A DNA stretch of 64,000 nt from Pelecanus crispus (Eukaryota > Chordata > Aves > Pelecaniformes > Pelecanidae). The DNA lies in assembly GCF_030463565.1 (NCBI RefSeq), contig NC_134643.1, positions 3,234,001-3,298,000 on the forward strand, given 5' to 3'. The first letter of the stretch is position 1; the number at the start of each line of letters is the position of its first letter. Under the pieces are notes generated by a model, which made no database searches, was not told the DNA's origin, and saw only the letters and a list, made by a program, of their open reading frames with translations. This document shows positions 50,401 through 60,930 of the stretch, one piece after another. Made by a program: the position numbers and the translations under genes.

Positions 50401-52066
50401 AGTGAAGCAAAAGTAAACAGAGGAGCGTGCCGCCTGATTAACGCTGGGCTTCATTAACCACCCAGCCCGTGCCATTGGCATTGCCCAGGAGTCCTGGGTG
50501 CTATTGGCTTCCTCCTAGCCAGGTGCTGCCTGGGGGATGGCTCCCTGAGCCGGTCCCACCAGCCACCGGGACCCCGGGGTGGTGTCAGACCCGCTCTGCA
50601 GGAGGAGGTGGTGGATTTTCCCTCCCTCTCAGTGCTGTTTTTCAGCATGTTTTGGTCCTGTTCTAGATTTTAACATGTACTTTTGCTCTGAGCTCCTGGC
50701 TGGAGCTGGAGCCAGGACGGGTTTTCTTCCATGGCTCTTTGCAGCCAGGCTCTCGCTCGTGACTCCTCTTGCCGCTGACCTTGCAGTGTCCCTGCTGCCA
50801 ACATGTGGCTGTGGCAGAGGACCTGGTAATGTGAATCTCTCTACCGCCTCTCATGGCAGGAGGGTTGTGTGTGTGTGAGCCAAATGGGGAGATGCTGTCA
50901 TCTCCCATGTTCACCCAGTGACACGCTCCTTTCAGGAGCTGTCATTGCGGTGGGGTGGATTTGTGCCAGTCTCCAGTACGCAGATGTGACCATGGCTTTT
51001 GTGAGATTGTCAACCAAAACCGGATGCCCCAGCTCTCTCTTTCCCTTCTCCCTGTACACTTCCTCCCAAGTCCTTCCCTCCCTCTCAATTCACAGACCAG
51101 TCCTTTGTGTCCTTTTTAGTCGTGATTTATTCCTACTTCCTCAGCCATAGCGCATCCTGCTTGACTTTCTCCCCTTGAAAGTTGCTGTGTTTTGAGGATG
51201 TATTCAGCATTCCCTAGCTTTCCCATCTGATAACAGCCACCATCTGAGTTAAAAGAAGTTAAGAAAGTTCCTTCCTCTTAGGCTTTTTTGCATCCAAACT
51301 TTTCTTGTCCAGAGCACCATCTCTTGACTATAGGGTTGCATGTTGTACTCTTGGGATCGCTTCCTGGAGAGTCCAGAGCAGAACCAAGCTGCATCCTCCA
51401 ACTCAGTGGTCTCTAACCTTTTCAGGAAATGGTCAACAAGAGTAAACAAGTAACCATGCTGTACAGTAGCATCATAACTTGCTGTCCTTCAGAAGGAAAT
51501 GAGTCCTTAAACCAAACTGTGTGAATTCAAGAAGTCTTATGGGGAATGTTTTATTTGAAAGCCATAGAGTAGAGATGCTAGTTCCATAGGCAGGATTGTG
51601 GTCTGAGAACTGACTCTGAGACCTTTCTCTCACCATCAGTGGAACCCTGTCTGAAACAGCTGGATTTGCAAGATGGCTTCCTCTGCTCCGATTTCATGTC
51701 CAGACTAAGTTCAAATCTAGTGTAGCTCCAGTTTTAGAAAAAGAATGATATCTTCCTTTGGCATTGCTGCACCTCATGAAGGTTGCGTAGCACCACAGCC
51801 TAAGCGTGGTCAGAGAAGGAGGTAGGCAGGGTCTTGGCTCTTTCATGCTGTGGAGCGATGAAGAGATTCACCCAAGAGATTCAGTCTCAAATAAAACCTT
51901 TTAGAGTGTTGTTACGACCTGTGGCATCCCCTCAGTACCACCCCTGCATGGGAAGGGTGCAGCAGAGCAGAGAGGCAGCTATTCCTGATAGAGGGAGAAA
52001 AAGAAGGGCTGCTTTCTACCAAATGATCTTTCCCTACAGATCCCTGGGGCTGTAGAGGCTGTGTGA

Positions 52067-52160
52067 TAGAATCATAGAATCGTTTAGGTTGGAAAAGACC
52101 TTTAAGATCATCCAGTCCAACCATTAACCTACACTACCAAGTCCACCACTAAACCAGTTA
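52067..52160 (-). mobile_element. CR1 LINE 3' end fragment (reverse)
   Basis: TAGAATCATAGAAT, GTTTAGGTTGGAAAAGACC, ATCATCCAGTCCAACCATTAAC and AAGTCCACCACTAAACCA follow the avian CR1 3' end on the - strand. Similarity ends at about 52160. It is close to the 12545-12641 copy and stops at nearly the same consensus position. It lies in PLXNA4 intron 1, antisense to the gene, about 70 bases before a second CR1 fragment in the same orientation. Confidence 0.93.
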
Positions 52161-52230
52161 AGTGGAGAGTCATTATTTCATCTTTCCTGGCTTGGTGGCT
52201 GGATGATTTTTTAATGAAATTAAAAACTAG

Positions 52231-52660
52231 GAATCATTAAGGTTGGAAAGGATCTCTAAGATCATCAGTCCAACCATCAACCCAACACCACCATGCCCAC
52301 TAAACCATGTCCTAGAGTGCCACATCTACCCGTTTTTTGAATACCTCCAGGGATGGTGACTCCACCACCAATCTGAGAAGCCTGTTCCAATGCTTGATTA
52401 CTCTTTCCATGAAGAATTTTTTCCTAATATCCAGTCTAAAGCTCCCCTGACACAGCTTGAGGCCATTTCCTCTCATCCTATTGCTACCTACTTGGGAGAA
52501 GACACCAACACCCACCTCACTACAGCCTCCTTTCAGGTAGTTGTACAGAGCGATAAGGTCTCCCCTCAGCCTCCTCTTCTCCAGATTAAACAATCCCAGT
52601 TACCTCAGCCGCTCCTCGTAAGACTTGTGCTCTAGACCCTTCACCAGCTTCATTGCCCTT
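52231..52660 (-). mobile_element. CR1 LINE fragment with ORF2 C-terminal coding remnant (reverse)
   Basis: About 430 bases of CR1 on the - strand, covering the end of ORF2 and the 3' UTR without the terminal ATTCTATG repeats. A 93-codon open frame on the - strand (52593 to 52312) reads as the CR1 ORF2 C-terminal tail. It contains the conserved [42 protein letters not shown] and [14 protein letters not shown] motifs and then a stop, with no frameshift. CR1 ORF2 encodes an endonuclease/reverse transcriptase, but only the tail is present, so the copy is inactive. The intact frame suggests a relatively young insertion. The 5' limit near 52660 is approximate. Confidence 0.92.
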
Positions 52661-55600
52661 ACCTTCAATGTGCTGGTGAAGAGACTGTTGTGGCAGGAGC
52701 CACGTAGAGCTGCTCGGAGGGACAGTCTGGTCTCACACAGAAGCCCTGCACGCTGGGTCACGGCATTGCTGCTGGCCACGTCTCGGGGGGGAAGGGCGAG
52801 TGAGCCTGGTCATTATGGGAAGGTGGTTTGGGTTTATTTTGGAAATACCCAGCTCAGAGCCTAAGCGCAGACCTCACTGCCTGCTCAATTTGGCCTTTTG
52901 TTTATTTGGTTTTTTCTTACAATATAATTAGTCTCTTGCAGACTGAGCAGCATAAGAGACTGGGTATGTCTATGGCACTGCATTATTTGTCCTCCCAGCT
53001 GCTACGATATCTGCTATCGACATGAGTAATAAAAAGACATGCTTAACCCCCTTCTCCTTGGGGCATCCTCTAAGGGGTAGTACAAACCCTGCTCTATTCT
53101 GCAAGCTAAACAACCAGTCCTCCTTGTCTCTGCCCTCTGCTGTTATTTATTAATTAAGCCAAATTATAAATTATAGCCCTTAGAGGCTCAAGTCCTGATT
53201 GGGGCTCCAGGACAGAGGGTGCAGGGCAAACAACATGAGCAGATGGGAAGGAAGGAGTGAGTGCCAGCAGTGTACAGAGAGAAAATCCTGCTCCTAGGGT
53301 CACTCAGATGGCTGATGGAAGATGGCAAGATAGCCCCAGGCTCCTGCTCTCCCTGCTTTGTCCCAGAAGGCTGCTCCTGTGCTTGCTTGTTGGCTATCCG
53401 TGCTGGTGGACTGTTGAGGCACTTTCCTCTGCAGGTGAGCATCTTCCCCCATGAGGTTCACTATATTTGAAGCTCCCTTGTCTGCTGCAAAAGGGACTCC
53501 TCATCTAGCCTTCCTGGAGTTTCTTATTGGGGTCTCTCCAGCTTCCAGATCAAATTTGCTGTCTTTGCCTGGAGGGAGGTTCCCCTTGCCACCCCCTCCA
53601 TCTACAAGTGACAGTCTCACCTCAAAGTCAGTCACAATTCTCTCCTGCTTGGGCCTCAAAGACTTCACATCTGGAGTGTATCTCCTTTTATGTTGCATTG
53701 ACCGTGTATTTTAATGGACAGATTTCCTCCTGTTGTTGCAACTCCACTCCAGGGTGTTGTGCTGACTTTCAGGCAGATGGCTCCTGTTGCAGAAGGGGAG
53801 CTGTTCATTCCCTCTTCAGTCTCCGGGTCATGGCAATTCCCATTTCCCTGTCCTGCAGCTCTGCTGGCTCTGCAGGGCTAAGAGGAACAAAATACAGTAA
53901 AATATACGGGTAAAATACATATCTTTTTAGTACTTGAAAAGAATAATTTCTTCCTAGATCTGTCTAGTGCCCGATCAAACCCGTGTCTGTTAGAAATATG
54001 GATCATAACTCATAAGTGACGGGAGCCAGTATTCAGGGTCGCCACGTGATGTTTCTGAACACAGGACTCAAACAGGGACAGCTTCCCTCTTCTGCTGCTC
54101 TCTCAAGGATGGCCTCTTTTGAAAGAGGAATGGTTGTGCAGGGAGAGCTCATCCCATCGCTGCTCTATCTATCATAATAAAGGTTATTAAAAGCCTACGT
54201 GACCAGCCTGCGTATCCCTGCAGAGCGAATCCTCTCCTGCTCACAAGACAGTCTTGCAAACTCTGCAGTATAAGCTTGATTTTATTAAATATTTGCTTGA
54301 CCAGAAAGGCAAAGCAGAACAGGGTAAACATACCTAAAGTAAATGCGAAATGACCTTTGTCCGTCATCTACCCAGCGCCTGCGGCTGCTGCGGTAGGGAG
54401 GGCAGTGGGAGGTGAAGGTGATCATACAACAGCTTTGAAATTCTGGCTGCTGTGAGAATTTTGAAATATTTGGGGTGGCATAAAAGTGGTGGATGCTCTG
54501 CAAGCCCAGATTTACCCTTTCCACTATCAGATCTAATCAGTCTACAGGTCAAAAGAAGACAAGATTTATTCTCTTTATTATTTCTTTAAGTAAATTTTTC
54601 AGTTCCACTGGTGTTAGCAGAGTTGCACAGATTTGAAAAAGCTGCGAATCCAGACCTGTGTCACTGCCACATCTTCCTCCCTGCTGGGATGTGCAAACAG
54701 TGTTTTTTCCCTTGCCTTCTGCTTGCATGGGGCTGGCTGTCATCACCTTTGCTCAGCTAGTTACACCCCTGATTTCAGCAAAGCCACTCTGTGAGAGGTG
54801 ATAGGACACTGGCCTGCAGGAGTACAGCTGGGGTTTGGCTTGTGTCCTTTTTAAAATCAAGAACAGTTTTGTGAAATTTTGATCTGGATGTTGAAGGGGG
54901 ATGGAGGGAGGAAAGACTTGTGTTACTGACCACCAGTAACAAGGGTTGTGCAGTCAGCACTCAGGAAGGAGCTTGGCTGGTGAGACCTGAGCTGGTAGGA
55001 CTCCATCTCCCACATGCTCTGTGGGGTCATAAGGGGCCAAAGCTGCTCTTGGTACCGAAGCAGCCATGAAAAGGTGGAGGAGCAGGGAGCAGATGGATGT
55101 GTTGAGTAGGAAGATGCATTTCCATGGCACGGGGATGAGGCTTGGTGATGTGCTCACCAAATTACAGCAGCTGTTTGAACACCATACTGCTCCCACCACC
55201 CTGGTTAAAACCTGGGAGATTTTAAGAGACTGAGTGGTGCAAGGAAGCCCCCTTCCCTCTCTTTGGAAAGTCACCAGGCTGGTCCCTGGGTTATTAGTTT
55301 TCCCATTTCATGGGTCTTCAGACTTTATTACTGTTCATAGTTAGTCAACGCCTTTCTCCTCAGTCCTCTGAGATGCCCAGGGGAACTGTATCTTTTAGAC
55401 AGCGTTTTCTTGGCTGTGCAGTGGGTGGAGAGCGGTCATGTGGTGAGAGCCCAGCGGAGGGAGGAGACCTGGTGCTGTGTGTGCTCCGTGCTTGGCTGCA
55501 TGCTCTTTGTAGATGTGGCTGTGAAGGCTGGCACACCACAACTCATACGTCTGTACTCCAAGCTGGACCGGCATGAGGCAGCTTTGATCTGGAAGCCACA

Positions 55601-56188
55601 GAAAGCCTGTTCAAACAGGCCCATTCTGGACCGAGGTCTCCCTGAAAGGATGTTAATGTCAGACTAGATCTGGCTTCTTCCTGGCAAACTTCAAGGGTTG
55701 CAAAAGAGCTCAGCATCCATCTGGACCTCTCCCTGGAGGCAGGTCCCTGACCTTCTCAGGCTTCAGTCCCTCATCCAGAAGAGCAGGATAATAATCCTTC
55801 TCCTGTCCTGTCTTCTTAGATAGCAAACATGCAATTGGGTCAAAGTTGGCAGTGCAAACAGCAATACTGCTTGATGTTTCTACCATTAGCCTTCTGCACT
55901 GCTCTAGCTTCCAGTGAATTTTTGTGCTGCACCATGGGGCACGTGTGTGTGTAATGGAGAGTAAAAGGGTGCTGGTTTATTATTCTGCTATGTGATTTCT
56001 GCTCTTTCTACCAGCATCCTTTCTTTCAGAGCGCTCCCTTTGTGCTGGTTTTAAGTAGAGAGCTCAGAGACGAGAAAGGGAGGATTAGCAATTAAATACG
56101 CTCTGATGATGGCATGGTTGTGAAGGAGGGAGGAGGAAGGAATACTCCATAGTAATGTAATTTTGTTTTCTTTTCTCTTCGCTTGTAG
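52661..56188 (+). other. PLXNA4: PLXNA4 intron 1, 3' part with acceptor
   Basis: This is non-repetitive intron DNA with no recognised gene. It ends in a strong 3' splice site: a T/C-rich tract (about 56159-56185, TTTTGTTTTCTTTTCTCTTC) followed by TTGTAG, with AG at 56187-56188. The overlapping frames at 55310-55667 on both strands are not supported as coding. Confidence 0.65.
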
Positions 56189-56273
56189 GACAAAATCTGC
56201 CAGGGAATTGGTGTTTTGAAGACTCTTACAGCTTTTAATCCTCGTTCCCTTGGGAATACAAACTTTTCTAATC
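56189..56273 (+). other. PLXNA4: 5' UTR part of PLXNA4 exon 2
   Basis: The 85 bases between the splice acceptor and the initiation codon contain no ATG. An in-frame TGA at 56217-56219 closes the reading frame upstream, so within this exon translation cannot begin upstream of 56274 in the plexin frame. An open-frame start at a TTG (56250) is not a credible eukaryotic start. Confidence 0.8.
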
Positions 56274-57449
56274 ATGTCACCGGCCATGTGGAAATGGACT
56301 TGCCTGGTTTCTCACCTCCTGCTGTCCACCACAGTGTCGCCTCTTGGTAAGCAGCCACTCCATCCAAAGAGGCCCTTCATCACTTTCACTGGAGACCAAG
56401 CAGAGGGAAACTTCAACCACTTGGTGGTTGATGAAAGAACTGGGCACATCTACTTGGGAGCTGTCAACAGGATCTACAAACTCTCCAGTGACCTAAAGGT
56501 CCTGGTGACCCACCAGACTGGTCCTGATGAAGATAATCCCAAGTGTTATCCTCCCAGGATAGTCCAAACCTGCAATGAACCCTTGACGCCCACTAACAAC
56601 ATAAACAAAATGCTCCTCATAGACTACAAGGAGAATCGATTGATAGCCTGTGGGAGTCTTTACCAGGGCATCTGCAAGCTTTTGAGGCTGGATGACCTCT
56701 TCAAGCTGGGAGAGCCCTTCCACAAGAAGGAGCATTATCTCTCTGGGGTGAATGAGAGTGGCTCTGTTTTTGGAGTCATTGTTTCTTACAGCAACATGGA
56801 TGACAAGCTGTTCATTGCCACTGCTGTGGATGGCAAACCTGAGTATTTCCCCACTATTTCCAGCAGAAAGCTCACCAAGAACTCTGAGGCAGATGGGATG
56901 TTTGCATATGTCTTTCATGATGAGTTTGTGGCCTCTATGATCAAGATCCCCTCAGACACCTTTACCATCATCCCTGACTTTGATATCTACTACATCTATG
57001 GCTTCAGCAGCGGTAACTTTGTCTATTTCCTGACTCTGCAGCCTGAGATGATCTCACCACCTGGCTCCACCACGAAGGAGCAGGTTTATACCTCCAAGCT
57101 GGTCCGGCTTTGTAAGGAGGACACAGCGTTTAACTCCTATGTTGAGGTGCCCATTGGCTGTGAGAAGAACGGGGTGGAGTACCGGTTGCTCCAGGCAGCC
57201 TACTTGTCTAAGGCTGGAGCCATCTTAGCGAGGTCTTTGGGTGTTGGCCCTGAGGATGATATCCTCTTCACAGTCTTCTCCAAGGGGCAGAAAAGGAAGA
57301 TGAAGTCCTTGGATGAGTCCGCTCTTTGCATCTTTGTCCTGAAAAAGATCAACGATCGCATCAAAGACAGACTGCAGTCCTGCTACAGGGGAGAGGGGAC
57401 GTTAGATCTGGCCTGGCTCAAAGTCAAGGACATTCCCTGTAGCAGTGCG
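56274..57449 (+). CDS. PLXNA4: Plexin-A4, first coding exon (residues 1-392, partial)
   Basis: Plexin-A4 is a single-pass transmembrane receptor that binds class 6 semaphorins directly and class 3 semaphorins with neuropilins, signalling through a cytoplasmic GAP domain in axon guidance. This exon supplies the signal peptide (hydrophobic core about residues 9-24) and the first roughly 360 residues of the sema beta-propeller, whose end lies in the next exons. Telling motifs include FNHLVVDERTGHIYLGAVNR, GPDEDNPKCYPPRIVQTCNE, YFPTISSRKL and SCYRGEGTLDLAWL. Ten cysteines (10, 91, 100, 126, 134, 280, 296, 352, 370, 389) and one N-glycosylation sequon (N160) are visible. The start at 56274 (A at -3) gives an N-terminus the same length as I remember for mammalian PLXNA4; the ATG at 56286 is an alternative. 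The exon ends at GCG/GTAAGT in phase 0. Remembered PLXNA2 differs far more in the 220-300 region, so A4 is preferred. The frame is intact. Confidence 0.96.
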
Positions 57450-60400
57450 GTAAGTGAAGCCCCTAAGCACCCAACCTTAACCTCCTCGTGTGCTCACAGG
57501 TCTTAGAGCATGGCTCAATGATTGGAGCAGGGACCGAGGAACTGAGACTGCCTCATCCCAGTCCTGGCTCTGCCTCCAGCTCACCACCACCTAATTTAAC
57601 CAGTTCATGCCTCAGTTTGCTCATGGACAAGCTGAGGAAGGTATCACTTTCTGACCTACTCAGGCATGCTATGTTTGCTGATGAACTAAGTCAAGGGGCC
57701 TTGAAATCTTTAAGGACGAATTTGCCTGTTGTAGTTACTTCTCTGTGCAATTCGCTAGGGGCGAAATCACGTTTCCTTGTGCAGTCTTGGCTCAAACCTA
57801 AACCAAAACAAGACCTAGATAATGTCAATGGCTTGTCTTGGTTTCTGTGTCTGCTGGTGTAATTTTATTACCCTGGGCTGAAGTCAGAGCAGGATTTGTT
57901 CAGGGAGCTTTGTGAAGCCAGGGCTTTGTTTCTTCTAGGGTTGTGAAGCACTGGTCATTAACCATTAAAGTCCCTTGTCTTCCAGTTTCCAGCCAGCCCT
58001 GCCTTGCCTCTGCACTGAAAAATTAAGGCCTGGCTGCAGATCAAGGATTAAATGCTGCAAGATTTAAGGGCAGGACTGGGGAAGAGGCTGGTCTACCTGA
58101 CCTACAAATTGTCTTAGATTATTCTGTTGGTTTACTAAAGTGTCATTGCAGAAATCTACGTCAGCCCTGCCAGCATACGGCTGGCTTTGGTACCATGCAC
58201 AGAAATCAGCATTAGAGCCAGCACTGCACCCAGGCTGCTGTAATACCCACTTCTCTGGGCTTTGATTTCCTTCCTTAATTAGGTCTTTCAAGTGGGAGGC
58301 AAGTTCAAGTCTGAGCAAAGGGAATATGGAGAAAAACCAGAGTGCTTTCCTGCCCCATAATCTCAAGGCAGTCAGGGCTCAGGATGTGGGATTGGTCCGG
58401 TTTTCCTTTGTACTCAAGCCTCCTTTGCTGGGGGATCCCTGCTGTTGTTCCTTTGCTGGACAAGGATGGACCAAGAGGAACGCAGACAGAAATTTCATTG
58501 CAGGGAGTCTGGTCCTGCCTTACTCTGCCCTTGTTCCCCTTTACACCAGCGCCCTCAGCATCATTGCTTGACCTTGCACTGCTTTCATGCTCCCACACTG
58601 AACATGTGGAGGGACAAGACCTTCATTTTAGTTGGGATCTCTACACCTGTAAAGCTCCCTATGGACTATTGCACAGGGAGAAAGGTTGTGCCCAAATATA
58701 GCTTTGATTTTTTTGTTTAGCCTTAAGGCCTCTGCACATTCAAAGAGCTGCCTTTAGATTTAAGCTGGGAGCTTCCCACTGGAGTTTCTTTCCTGGACTG
58801 TTAAGCCTCTCCATGCATTTGCAAATCTGCTCTGCTTGTGCTCCATACTAACATTTGCAATAGAGGACCTTTCACATCAGGAGGTTTGAAACCCCTCAGT
58901 CACCTGGTTTCTGTGGCTTTAGACAGGAGCAAAAAGGCCAACAGCTTTCTTGTGTCTCTTGGGGTGAGTGCTGGACCAAGAAGAGTGATATATCAGACCA
59001 AATTTGGAGGGGCAGGACTCCAGAGGTTGGGGAGAGGACAAGGAGCCAGGGACTGGGTGAGACAGTGGGAAAAACTGTTAGACCATATTTGTGACTGCAT
59101 TTCTTCACTGTGAATCAGAGATGCTAATGTTTCCCAGCTGGAGAAAGAGCCTGGAGATCCTTGAAGAAAAAACAGGAGTCTGAAAATTGTAACTAAGTGG
59201 GCTGTCCTCTCCTTAAATGAGTCTACTTAGAGCTGCTGGCAAGCCCTGTCTGAGATCAGCTGTGCTGCCCGGGGGAAGAGGTATTAGTGATTTGGCTGCT
59301 GTAAGGGTTGCAGAGTCCAGCCACTAAGCCTGGAAAATATTTGATGGTTGGTGAAGTATTTTGGAGCCTGGATATATGTTTGTGAGGGCCTCGTCTCCTT
59401 TGCTGATGTCCTGCTTGCCAGCCATCCACCAGCACTGCTGCTCTGCCTCTTAGCACATGTATTTGAAGCAGCTCTAAAACCAATTACAAAGCCATCAGTG
59501 AGACTTTCCCTGTTTTTTTGTGGATGTCAAGTATTTCTCTGCTGGTGCACATAGAGGCTTAACCTGCCTGCGATCAAGGCTGGACCTGAACTTCAGCTCT
59601 GCTGCCCTGCTTTAAGCAGCCGAAATCCTGCATGTGAACGGATACAGCTCATGTGCCTGGCATCAAGTAGATGGGTAGAGATGAGCTGTGGGAAACCCTC
59701 ACCGAGCATTGCAGACAAACACTGTTAATAGACATATTCCAGCCCTTCTTTGTGGTATTAACTGTAGGACCATGGATTATGGAGCTGGGCTCACCGCACT
59801 GTCCTCACATCTTGGTGCATGGTCAGGTCTGGCTTTTGGTAACAAATACTTTTTCTAATAGGGTGATAACTGACTCAAAGGGGATCCACATGTTAGGATG
59901 CTTCTGTTCCTGCCTTGGTGTAATGCTTGCTCAAGGCCAGTTCAGGGCAAGAGAATTCTCTTGGGGACCATTCCCAGCACAGCTCTGCTAACCTGCAATA
60001 TACACACAAGTTATTACAGGGATGTGGGGGTACAGTGCACTTGGCTGGGGTAGTACAGTGCAGAGTCTGCAGCTTCTCTGGTCAGGCAGCTCTTTTGGTG
60101 CAGCTGGAGCTGGGAAAGTTGAGGTCAGGTAGGACCTGGCAGCAAGCTGGGCTCGATGCAGTGTCTCATGGTCAACATGCAGTGGGAGGCACTGGGTCTC
60201 CAGATGTCCTGCAGGGTTGGATGTCCTGGAGACTTGCCCTGGTCTGGTTTGCAAACCCAAAGTGAAGGCAAAGGACTGAGACACAACTGCGTAATGAGCC
60301 TGTGCTTCTCTCGTGCCAACCGCGTGTGCATGTTGCAGATGTGCAGTGTGACAGAAGAATTTCAAGAATGGGAAATATAAAAGATGAGAGATGAATGGAA

Positions 60401-60636
60401 GATTCTCTGTGTTCATTCCTCCCTTGTCTCTGTGTTATAGCTGTCCTCCTATTAATCTTCAGCATAAATCAGGAAAAAGTGTTGGATTTTTATGTCTGAG
60501 CAGTTGATTTGAAAATTGGCAATGTTCACTCAGGTGATGAACAGTTCCAGGTAATACCTCTCTGGTTTTCCTCTCTGCAAATACAGGATAATCGCTTACA
60601 TTTAAACAGCACACTTGACCCCAAATGCTTAGAAAT
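57450..60636 (+). other. PLXNA4: PLXNA4 intron 2, 5' part
   Basis: This begins with the consensus donor GTAAGTG. The plexin frame stays open into the intron for 18 codons to a TAG at 57504-57506. No clear AATAAA polyadenylation signal follows in the next several hundred bases. The rest is non-repetitive intronic DNA, and the next expected exon (with the conserved IDDNFCGLD sequence) is not found. Confidence 0.7.
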
Positions 60637-60930
60637 TCATATAATCAGAGAAAAATGAGGTTGGGAAAAAAGCGTGTCTTATGAGGTCATCTGATTTGCC
60701 CTTCTGCCCTACTTATAACATTTCTGACAGATGTTTGTCTCATCTGTTCTTAACCTCCAGGAATGGAGATTCCTCTCTCTCCCTACATGATCTGTCTTTG
60801 CTGCTAGGAAGCTTTCCCTCATGTCTAATCTAAATCTCCTTTCCTGATACTGAAGCCATTCCTACTTATATAGCCACAGAGAGCACCTTCATCCCCTTTG
60901 GCTATCTAGCAAGGCATTGTGTGCCACCAA
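60637..60930 (-). mobile_element. Old CR1-like LINE fragment (reverse)
   Basis: About 290 bases follow the general CR1/L3-like 3' end order on the - strand, with much divergence. The segments are ATAATCAGAG near the tail, GAGGTTGGGAAAAAAGC, GAGGTCATCTGATTTGCCC, AACCTCCAGGAATGGAGATTCC, AGGAAGCTTTCCCTCATGTC and TAATCTAAATCTCC, then a segment aligned with GAAGCCATT-CTACTT. No open ORF2 tail remains. It appears clearly older than the copies at 52.07-52.66 kb. The subfamily is unknown and the limits are approximate. Confidence 0.7.

Larger units (their letters stand above)
28288..52066 (+). other. PLXNA4: PLXNA4 intron 1, main part; no other gene recognised
   Basis: This follows the donor GTAAGG at 28288. 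The first roughly 770 bases still belong to the CpG island and hold a 12-bp perfect tandem duplication (28321-28344). The remainder is unique intronic DNA with microsatellites at 39027-39043 (CA), 40086-40098 (TG) and 41408-41436 (TG then TA), and an A-rich purine tract at 36627-36660. Numerous open frames of 60-140 codons overlap on both strands and resemble no family. No alternative exon could be identified with confidence. Confidence 0.55.

Noticed and set aside
56250..56273. Eight-codon N-terminal extension of PLXNA4 starting at TTG
   Set aside because: The extension begins at a TTG, not a credible start here, and ATG codons at 56274 and 56286 in the same frame match the usual plexin-A4 N-terminus.
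56493..56918. 141-codon open frame antisense to the PLXNA4 exon
   Set aside because: It is a shadow of the conserved sema coding sequence on the other strand and has no independent similarity.
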